This document shows positions 52,182 through 57,648 of a stretch of DNA of 57,648 nt, piece after piece (within the stretch, counting starts at the first letter, position 1; each line of letters opens with the position of its first letter). Origin of the DNA: Bacteroidales bacterium (GTDB lineage: Bacteria; Bacteroidota; Bacteroidia; Bacteroidales; UBA932); assembly GCA_017617715.1 (NCBI GenBank), contig JAFZVQ010000066.1, positions 1-57,648 of the forward strand. Direction: 5' to 3'. Both the position numbers and the translations under genes were made by a program. A model generated the notes under the pieces. That model saw only the letters and a list, made by a program, of their open reading frames with translations. It was not told where the DNA came from and did no database searches.

Positions 52182-52759
52182 TGCCCAGACTCATCATCCT
52201 TGCTGGTTGCAACGGCGCCGGAAAGACCACGGCGTCCTACACTTTCCTGCCCGAAATACTCGACTGCCGCGAATTCGTGAATTCCGACGAATTCGCCAAG
52301 AGCCTCTCCCCCTTCGACCCGTCGATCGCCTCCGTGTCGGCAAGCCGCTACATGCTGATGCGCATTGAGTATCTGCTGGAGCAGAATGCCGATTTCAGCA
52401 TCGAAACGACGCTTGCCACGCGCTCCCTCGTGACCATAATCCGCAGGGCAAAGGCACAGGGGTATAAGATTACCCTCATCTACCTCTGGCTCCAGTCACC
52501 CGAGCTCGCGCTCCAGCGGGTTCGCAGCCGCGTTGCCAGCGGCGGGCACAATATCCCGGAGGATGTGCTCAGGCGCCGCTACAGGATGGGCATAGCTTAT
52601 CTTTTCGACACCTACATGCCCCTGTGCGACAACTGGATAATAGCCGACAACACCCATCCGCCCTTCACCGTGGTCGCAGAAGGGAACCTGGAGCGCATTA
52701 TCATAAAGGACGAAGAGACCTTCAAAAAGATCAGAAGCTTGATTGGGAATGAACAATAA
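52181..52759 (+). CDS. Zeta-toxin-like P-loop kinase
   Basis: 192 residues. Walker A AGCNGAGKTTASYTFLPE is at about 8-25. NSDEFAKSLSPFDP, SRYMLMRIEYLLEQNADFSIETTLATRS (with the FSIETT segment typical of zeta kinases) and the basic lid RVASGGHNIPEDVLRRRYRMG follow. Zeta toxins phosphorylate UDP-GlcNAc; chromosomal homologues can have other kinase roles. No epsilon-like antitoxin is visible beside it. It overlaps TIGR02757 by one base and is embedded in an operon, which argues for a housekeeping-type use. Confidence 0.85.
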   Translation: MPRLIILAGCNGAGKTTASYTFLPEILDCREFVNSDEFAKSLSPFDPSIASVSASRYMLMRIEYLLEQNADFSIETTLATRSLVTIIRRAKAQGYKITLIYLWLQSPELALQRVRSRVASGGHNIPEDVLRRRYRMGIAYLFDTYMPLCDNWIIADNTHPPFTVVAEGNLERIIIKDEETFKKIRSLIGNEQ

Positions 52760-52760
52760 C

Positions 52761-54149
52761 ATGGATATCTTCGGCGTGGATACCGCCGGCCTGAGGAACA
52801 TCGTGGCTGAAGGCCTGAAGGGAGGCAGCTGGTGCGACCTCTATTTCGAGCAGACAGTCTATAACGACCTGCTTCTGCGCGACGGGATAGTGGCCTCCGG
52901 CGGCTTCCATCTCGACTATGGCTGCGGAGTACGCGTGCTGGACGGGGAAAAGACCGGCTACGCCTATTCCGAATCCACCGAGATGCCGGCCCTGATGGAT
53001 GCCGCAAGGGCCGCCGCCGCAATAGCCGGCAAGGCCGGTACATTCGGGACAGCCGCACCCGTGTGCCCTCCTGAGATCGACATAGTGCGACAGGCATGGG
53101 ACAGCGCCACCAAGAAAGAACTTGCCGCCTGGCTGGAGCGCCTGGAAGCGGCCATCAGGGCCCGTGAGCACAGGACCGTCAAGGTGATAGCCCTGCTCTC
53201 CTGGTCCCAGAGCGACATAATGATGTACAACTCCCTCGATTCGCTGACCTCAGACAGCCGTCCGCTGGGCAACGTCACCGTGACCGTGATATTCAGCGAC
53301 GGCCGCCGCACGGAGCAGCGGAACGTCTCCAGAAGCCACCGCTGCGGCCGCGAAATGCTCTCCGACGGGCTGCTGGAAGCCCTCGCCGATGAAGCGGTGG
53401 CCGGGCTTGACGACAGCTTTGCGGCGCGCCGTCCCAAAGGCGGCAGGATGCCCGTCGTGATGGCGGCAGGCGCCTCCGGAATCTTGCTCCACGAAGCCAT
53501 GGGACACGCTTTCGAGGCCGATTTCAACCGCAAGGGGCAGTCCATATTCTGCGACAAGATGGGCCGCCGCATCTGCAGGCGCGGCATCAACATACTCGAC
53601 GATGCCACCATTCCCGGCAACCGCGGCTCCCTGCGCATAGACGACGAGGGCGTGCCCGGACAGAAGACCTACATGGTGCAGGACGGTGTGCTGACTTCCT
53701 ACCTCCACGACCGCATCAGCGCCGGCTGGTACGGAGTACCCCCCACCGGCAACGGCAGGCGCGAGTCGTTCCGCTACAACCCCATCCCCCGCATGCGCGC
53801 CACCTACATGGAAAGCGGCACGGACGGCACCCTTCAGGACCTCATAAGCTCCGTGCGCAAAGGCATCTACGTGGACAAGTTCGCCAACGGCGAGGTGAAG
53901 ATAGGCGAAGGCGACTTCACATTCTACGTGAACCGCGGCTACCTGATTGAAAACGGGCGGCTCACCATGCCCGTCAAGGACATCAACATTATCGGCAACG
54001 GTCCGCAGGCGCTTGCCGACATAGAAGCAGTGGCCGGCGACCTGAAAATTGACGACGGCACCTGGACCTGCGGCAAAGAACAGAGCGCAGCCGTATCCTG
54101 CGGCATCCCGAGCGTACTTATCAAGAACCTGACAGTTGGAGGAGAATGA
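52761..54149 (+). CDS. tldD: TldD family metalloprotease subunit
   Basis: TldD forms a heterodimer with TldE that degrades unfolded or modified peptides (for example the microcin and CcdA pathways in E. coli). 462 residues from this start. The catalytic metal motif is LLHEAMGHAFEADF, an HExxxH zinc site. The N-domain has WCDLYFEQTVYNDLLLRDG. The C-terminal GEVKIGEGDFTFYVNRGYLIENG and VKDINIIGNGPQALADI match the family. Starts at 52749 (overlapping the kinase gene) and 52761 are both possible; I chose the latter as nearer the family N-terminus. It overlaps tldE by four bases. Confidence 0.92.
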   Translation: MDIFGVDTAGLRNIVAEGLKGGSWCDLYFEQTVYNDLLLRDGIVASGGFHLDYGCGVRVLDGEKTGYAYSESTEMPALMDAARAAAAIAGKAGTFGTAAPVCPPEIDIVRQAWDSATKKELAAWLERLEAAIRAREHRTVKVIALLSWSQSDIMMYNSLDSLTSDSRPLGNVTVTVIFSDGRRTEQRNVSRSHRCGREMLSDGLLEALADEAVAGLDDSFAARRPKGGRMPVVMAAGASGILLHEAMGHAFEADFNRKGQSIFCDKMGRRICRRGINILDDATIPGNRGSLRIDDEGVPGQKTYMVQDGVLTSYLHDRISAGWYGVPPTGNGRRESFRYNPIPRMRATYMESGTDGTLQDLISSVRKGIYVDKFANGEVKIGEGDFTFYVNRGYLIENGRLTMPVKDINIIGNGPQALADIEAVAGDLKIDDGTWTCGKEQSAAVSCGIPSVLIKNLTVGGE

Positions 54150-55516
54150 TCACCCGGACCGAAAGAGACATAGCCCTCGCGTGCCTGGACTTCGCACGTG
54201 AAGCAGGAGCCCAGGGGGCACGTATCACCCTGAACAAGAGCATCGAAGACCTCATAGCCACGCTCGACGGCGAAGTGGACAAAGTGACGCGCTGCGCCGA
54301 CCGTTCGCTGAGCATAGCGCTGTTCGTGGACGGCAGCTACGGCAGTTTCTCCGTGAACAAAATGGATCCCGAATCGCTGCGCGACTTCATCTTCAAGGCA
54401 GCCGAGACCGTGCGCATGCTTGCTCCCGATCCCTGCCGCGTCCTTCCGGATCCGGAGCGCTGCTGCAAAACTGCGCGGGAAGGCACGGAAATGGACATTT
54501 ACGACCCGGCCCGCGAAGCCGTGAGCCCGGACGAACGAAGGGAGGCGGCGCTCGCGGCTGCGGTGACGCCACGCTGCAGCGGCAAGGCGCTCGAGCCTGC
54601 ACTCTCATGCGGCCACGAAGGCATGAGGCTGGTCTCCGAAGAAGGCGAATACAGCGACTCGGTGTTCGACACCCTCGTCGTGGACAGCCAGGGGCTGGAG
54701 TGCCGGCACACCGAGACATCTTTCGACTACGGCGTCGAGGTCACGGTGGAAGACCCCGAGGGCAACAAATACAGCGACTACTGGTGGACTTCATCGCCCC
54801 GCCGCAGCGATTTCGACGCCTCGGACTGCGGGGCGGAAGCCATACGCCGCGCATGCGCCCAGGCCGGCTCGTCCCCGGCCCCGAGCGGCAAATACAACAT
54901 GGTGATTTCCAGGGACATGGCCTCGCGGCTCGTGACTCCCCTGCTCAATGCCCTGAACGGTTATTCCATACAGCAGGGCAACTCCTTCCTCGTCGGAAGC
55001 GAGGGCAAACAACTGTTCTGCCCCGGGCTGGGCATAATGGACGAGCCCTGGCGCAAGGGCGAGGCCGGCTCCAAGCTGTTCGACGGTGAAGGCGTGGCCA
55101 CATGTGAAGCCCCGATAATCGAAAACGGCACGGTCAAGCGCTTCTTCATTAACAGCTATATGGCCGGGAAACTCGGTATGGCCCCCACTGTCGAAGACGC
55201 AATACGGCCCCGCGTACTCCCCTGGCCCGCTCCTGGGCTCGACGCCGACACCCTGATGCGAGAATGCGGCGACGGCATACTCGTGACCGACTTCAACGGC
55301 GGCAACTGCAACATGACCACCGGCGACTTCTCCTATGGTATCTCCGGCCAGCTCTTCCGGGACGGAAAGTCTGTCCGTCCCGTCAGCGAGATGCTCATCA
55401 CCGGCAATTTCCTGGAGCTCTGGAAGCACCTGCTCGCCGCCGGCTCCGACTACCGCCCCTGCGCCACCAAACTCGTCGGCTCCCTTGCCTTCTCCGCGGT
55501 GGATTTCAGCGGGTAA
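54146..55516 (+). CDS. tldE: TldE/PmbA family protease subunit
   Basis: Non-catalytic partner of TldD, 456 residues. Features include SIEDLIATLDGEVDKVTRCADRSLSIALFVDG near the N-terminus, MVISRDMASRLVTPLLNALNG, QQGNSFLVGSEG and a C-terminal GILVTDFNGGNCNMTTGDFSYGISG, the PmbA pattern; it has no HExxxH. A GGAGGAGA Shine-Dalgarno-like sequence precedes the ATG. The stop is followed by an inverted repeat shared with the tRNA terminator on the opposite strand. Confidence 0.94.
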   Translation: MITRTERDIALACLDFAREAGAQGARITLNKSIEDLIATLDGEVDKVTRCADRSLSIALFVDGSYGSFSVNKMDPESLRDFIFKAAETVRMLAPDPCRVLPDPERCCKTAREGTEMDIYDPAREAVSPDERREAALAAAVTPRCSGKALEPALSCGHEGMRLVSEEGEYSDSVFDTLVVDSQGLECRHTETSFDYGVEVTVEDPEGNKYSDYWWTSSPRRSDFDASDCGAEAIRRACAQAGSSPAPSGKYNMVISRDMASRLVTPLLNALNGYSIQQGNSFLVGSEGKQLFCPGLGIMDEPWRKGEAGSKLFDGEGVATCEAPIIENGTVKRFFINSYMAGKLGMAPTVEDAIRPRVLPWPAPGLDADTLMRECGDGILVTDFNGGNCNMTTGDFSYGISGQLFRDGKSVRPVSEMLITGNFLELWKHLLAAGSDYRPCATKLVGSLAFSAVDFSG

Positions 55517-55548
55517 AAAAGAAAAAAGCACCGCTTGCGCAGTGCTTT
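55516..55548 (-). terminator. Terminator of tRNA-Glu, possibly bidirectional
   Basis: AAAGCAC (55525-55531) pairs with GTGCTTT (55542-55548). On the minus strand the stem is followed by TTTTTTC then TTTTTT, a strong intrinsic terminator directly after the tRNA CCA end. In the plus direction it may also end the tldDE transcript. Confidence 0.8.
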
Positions 55549-55622
55549 GGTACTGGGTAGGAGAATCGAACTCCTATTGCAAGATTGAGAATCTTGAGTA
55601 CTAACCGTTATACGAACCCAGC
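55548..55622 (-). tRNA. tRNA-Glu(CTC), CCA encoded
   Basis: The minus-strand cloverleaf starts GCTGGGTTCGTATAACGG and ends ACCCAGT-A-CCA. The acceptor stem is 7 bp with a G1-U72 wobble. The anticodon stem CAAGA/TCTTG encloses loop TTCTCAA, giving anticodon CTC (Glu). The T arm AGGAG-TTCGATT-CTCCT is canonical. The 3' CCA is encoded at 55548-55550. A consensus promoter lies upstream. Confidence 0.95.
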
Positions 55623-55633
55623 GGATTGGAGTG

Positions 55634-55664
55634 CAAAGATAGTGAAGAATTTTGATTCAGCAAA
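55634..55664 (-). promoter_or_regulatory. Promoter of tRNA-Glu (TTTG, 19 bases, TATCTTTG)
   Basis: The -7 box TATCTTTG is at 55634-55641 and TTTG at 55661-55664, ideal spacing. Transcription would start a few bases before the mature 5' end. Confidence 0.75.
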
Positions 55665-55698
55665 TTTTTTGTACTGAATTATTTCAATTAATATTTAG

Positions 55699-55706
55699 TA
55701 TATTTG
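55699..55706 (+). promoter_or_regulatory. -7 box TATATTTG of the aquaporin gene
   Basis: TATATTTG lies 24 bases before the ATG at 55731 in AT-rich DNA. The -33 element is weak. Confidence 0.55.
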
Positions 55707-55730
55707 CTTGTTACTAAACCACATTCAATT

Positions 55731-56411
55731 ATGAAAAAGTATTTTGCTGAGTGCTTAGGCACTTTCGTTCTCACTTTCCTTGGTTGCGGAACGGCTATGT
55801 TGCTGGGATGCGGCACTCCTGCGGGAGTTGTCGGGACGGCTATTGCGTTCGGTCTCGCGGTGGTGGCGATGGCTTATACCATCGGCGGCATCAGCGGGTG
55901 CCATATCAATCCTGCCATCACTCTCGGCGTGGCCCTATCGGGCCGCATGAGCTGGAAGGATGCCTGCGGCTACTGGTGCGGCCAGATCATCGGCGGTATC
56001 ATAGCCGGCGCAATGCTCCTCCTGGTTGCCAGCGTGACCGGTGCTCCCGGTGCAATGGGTGATCCCGCAGGCCTCGGAGCCAACGGCGTCGCCAATGCAG
56101 GCGGCGTGTGGGGCGCCTGCCTCGTGGAGGTCATCGCCACCTTCCTCTTCGTGCTCGTGGTCCTCGGGGCGACAGATCCCAAGGTGGGCGCCGGCAATTT
56201 CGCCGGTCTCGCCATCGGTCTGAGCCTCATCCTCGTGCACCTGGTGTGCATCAACCTCACAGGCACGTCGGTCAACCCCGCCCGCTCCCTCGGTCCCGCC
56301 ATCTTCGCAGGCGGCGATGCCCTGAAGGACGTCTGGGTGTTCATCTGCGCTCCGCTCGTGGGCGGCGCACTGAGTGCATTCTGCTGGAAGGCCCTCGCTC
56401 CCAAGGAGTAA
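55731..56411 (+). CDS. Aquaporin (MIP family, AqpZ-like)
   Basis: Water channel of the inner membrane, 226 residues with six spans. Two NPA loops are present: GCHINPAITLG (about 62-72) and TSVNPARSLGPA (about 180-191). The second is followed by Arg, and the preceding helix has His (LILVHLVCINLTGTSVNPA, key H before the loop), as in the narrow water-selective filter of AqpZ rather than glycerol facilitators. The ATG at 55731 gives MKKYFAECLGTFVLTF, matching the family start. It is a single-gene unit with its own terminator. Confidence 0.93.
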   Translation: MKKYFAECLGTFVLTFLGCGTAMLLGCGTPAGVVGTAIAFGLAVVAMAYTIGGISGCHINPAITLGVALSGRMSWKDACGYWCGQIIGGIIAGAMLLLVASVTGAPGAMGDPAGLGANGVANAGGVWGACLVEVIATFLFVLVVLGATDPKVGAGNFAGLAIGLSLILVHLVCINLTGTSVNPARSLGPAIFAGGDALKDVWVFICAPLVGGALSAFCWKALAPKE

Positions 56412-56425
56412 GAAAGCATTACTGA

Positions 56426-56462
56426 CTAAAAACGGCCCGGACTCCTTGAGCCCGGGCCGTTT
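56426..56462. terminator. Bidirectional terminator between the aquaporin gene and rpmE2
   Basis: AAACGGCCCGG (56430-56440) pairs perfectly with CCGGGCCGTTT (56452-56462). The minus-strand side continues into TTTTTAGTC, strong for the L31 gene; the plus-strand side has a weaker TTTGCC tail for the aquaporin gene. Confidence 0.8.
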
Positions 56463-56485
56463 GCCTATCTGTATCGCTGAAGTAA

Positions 56486-56737
56486 TTACTTCTTGCGAGC
56501 CTTGTAACGCTGGTAGAACTGGTCCACGCGGCCGGCGGTGTCGACAATCTTCATCTTGCCGGTGTAGAAGGGGTGAGACGTGTTGGAAATCTCAAGCTTC
56601 ACAAGAGGATATTCAACACCATCGATAGTTATCGTCTCCTTTGTGTTGGCGCAACTGCGGGTGATGAACACATCTTCGTTGGACATATCCTTGAAAGCTA
56701 CAAGTCGGTAGGTTTCGGGATGGATTCCTTGCTTCAT
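56486..56737 (-). CDS. rpmE2: 50S ribosomal protein L31, type B (zinc-free form)
   Basis: 83 residues. MKQGIHPETYRLVAFKDMSNEDVFITRS and SHPFYTGKMKIVDTAGRVDQFYQRYKAR are typical of L31B. The CxxC zinc ligands of the C+ form are absent; the single Cys29 stands alone. In several bacteria L31B genes are induced under zinc limitation by Zur. The promoter here carries a perfect 20-base palindrome in its spacer, a candidate operator. Confidence 0.96.
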   Translation of the reverse strand: MKQGIHPETYRLVAFKDMSNEDVFITRSCANTKETITIDGVEYPLVKLEISNTSHPFYTGKMKIVDTAGRVDQFYQRYKARKK

Positions 56738-56761
56738 AAACTATAGTTTTAAATGCGGGCG

Positions 56762-56791
56762 CAAATATAGTGTTTTTTCCGGAAAAAACAA
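56762..56791 (-). promoter_or_regulatory. rpmE2 promoter with 20-base palindromic candidate operator
   Basis: The -7 box TATATTTG is at 56762-56769 and the -33 TTG at 56789-56791, 19 bases apart. The perfect palindrome TGTTTTTTCCGGAAAAAACA spans 56771-56790 and fills the whole spacer, ending on the -33 element. A repressor bound there would block polymerase. Confidence 0.7.
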
Positions 56792-56907
56792 TGGCCATGC
56801 AGCAAGTCGTGACAAGAAAGAGATGCCGACTGATAAACAAAGAGCACATTCCTTCCCAATCGGGAGAGTATGTCAACCAAAATCAGGATAAGGCAACAAG
56901 GGCGGGA

Positions 56908-56933
56908 GATTCTTCGCTTCGCTCAGAATGACA
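56908..56933. repeat. Dispersed short repeat, copy 3
   Basis: GATTCTTCGCTTCGCTCAG then AATGACA. It matches copy 1 at 2471-2497 except for one base missing in the middle. It lies in the 253-base gap before the Rpn-type gene. Confidence 0.7.
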
Positions 56934-56990
56934 ACGGAGCAGATTGCTCCGCTCCGTTCAATGTGTTTGCCCCACTCAGGTGTTGTAGCG

Positions 56991-57648
56991 TTACAGCGCC
57001 TCGATTTCTTCAAGACTCAAGCCTGATGCCTGAGAGATTTTATCGGCAGGGACGTCGAGAGATTTAAGCGCTTTGGCCATCTTCACTCTCTCTTTTGCTT
57101 CTCCACGAGCCTCGCCCCTTGACTCAGCCTGGCTTATATCATACTGATGTGCCGAACGAATCTCGTTCTTCACGGCAGTGAGCATATCCTGATAGTTATC
57201 CATTTCTTCCGGTGAGAGGCAGTCGACACGGGCGGCATCCAACACATCCTCAAATCCATGCAGATCCCCGGGCTCCGCTCTCTCACTTGCGAATTTAGAC
57301 ATATTTTTGAAAAGGTAACACCAGCGCTCCGGATTTTTTTGCAACTTCTCCCACTCCCGTTCCTTCATCCGGCTCAATTCAAGGTAATAGAACGATGTCT
57401 TAGCATTCTCCAGCAACTCATAAGTCTCGTTCTCGCGATAATCGTAACCAAACAGCAGCTTATCCTTCGGGGTGTTTTCAGCATGCTTGCGAATAAAACT
57501 GGCCACACACAATACATACACATGCTTGACCTTGTAAATCTCGGCCTTGCGCTTGACCTGTCCATGGACAAGGGACGCCGAATAATACGCCAGACGATCG
57601 TCAATATCCGCAGTGTGCCTGCGCTGCATCTCCACCAGGAACTTCCCC
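56991..57648 (-). CDS. Rpn/PD-(D/E)XK nuclease family transposase-like protein (partial, N-terminus outside window)
   Basis: The visible 219 residues begin GKFLVEMQRRHTADIDDRLAYYSAS, where VEMQR is the E-x-Q part of the PD-(D/E)XK nuclease core of the Rpn/YhgA-like family. KVYVLCVASFI-type strands, YDYRENETYELLENAKTSFYYLEL and a C-terminal coiled segment (ESRGEARGEAKERVKMAKALK, then DKISQASGLSLEEIEAL) follow. The reading frame is open to the window end at 57648. Such proteins promote recombination or act in mobile contexts. No terminal inverted repeats are visible on this side. Confidence 0.85.
   Translation of the reverse strand, partial: GKFLVEMQRRHTADIDDRLAYYSASLVHGQVKRKAEIYKVKHVYVLCVASFIRKHAENTPKDKLLFGYDYRENETYELLENAKTSFYYLELSRMKEREWEKLQKNPERWCYLFKNMSKFASERAEPGDLHGFEDVLDAARVDCLSPEEMDNYQDMLTAVKNEIRSAHQYDISQAESRGEARGEAKERVKMAKALKSLDVPADKISQASGLSLEEIEAL

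Noticed and set aside
52181-54149. A toxin-antitoxin pair formed by the zeta-like kinase and its neighbour
   Set aside because: The neighbours are TIGR02757 and TldD, neither of which is an antitoxin; no small antitoxin-like frame is present.
1-57648. CRISPR arrays, prophage blocks or rRNA operons
   Set aside because: I saw no regularly spaced direct repeats, no phage structural genes and no rRNA signatures; the only RNA genes I could support are rnpB and tRNA-Glu.

Overview
The window looks like chromosomal DNA of a GC-rich member of the Bacteroidales (Bacteroidota), probably an anaerobic gut-type organism; I cannot name the genus. The main reasons are promoters of the Bacteroidota type (TTG or TTTG, 19-21 bases, then TAnnTTTG), the nusB-yajC-ybbR-coaE-DUF5606 gene order, DUF3276, DUF2147, TIGR02757 and ORF6N proteins, and a B-type L31. 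Spacing is tight: most genes sit in operons with 1-14 base overlaps, often ATGA.

Layout: 1-2464 (-) is a nucleotide-sugar cluster (galacturonokinase-like GHMP kinase, sugar nucleotidyltransferase, UDP-sugar dehydrogenase cut by the window edge). 2784-8522 (-) holds a membrane protein and an operon of a NupG-type permease, dut, murF and a phosphoesterase/beta-propeller lipoprotein. 8577-10804 (+) is tgt-lptG, followed by a large palindromic element. 11074-16788 (-) is a small LysR-type DNA-binding protein, an outer-membrane barrel protein and potABCD. rnpB and glpABC (+) follow, then rimO and the coaE/ybbR/yajC/nusB operon (-).

25148-35382 carries a PUR-domain protein, an amidohydrolase, a purine nucleoside phosphorylase, DUF486-uvrB (-), a CofE-like ligase coupled to a RelA-like synthetase, and parE. 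35383-36841 is an AT-richer patch with an ORF6N/PLD-like gene. 36842-41781 (-) is a five-gene heterodisulfide-reductase-like (Hdr) operon, divergent from rpsF-rpsR-rplI. 43214-55516 (+) carries DUF2147, an LpxL-type acyltransferase, two peptidases, a hydrolase lipoprotein, a peptide transporter, TIGR02757, a zeta-like kinase and TldD/TldE. A tRNA-Glu, an aquaporin, L31 and a partial Rpn/PD-(D/E)XK protein close the window.

Taken together the genes suggest an anaerobe with a quinone-linked electron-transfer chain (GlpABC and the Hdr-like complex both end in CCG-type iron-sulfur proteins), peptide and nucleoside uptake, and polyamine import. The strongest candidate for an undescribed system is the Hdr-like operon. 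Its promoter is physically interleaved with that of the ribosomal protein operon and appears to make a nearly leaderless mRNA. All functional statements come from reading motifs; no database search was run.
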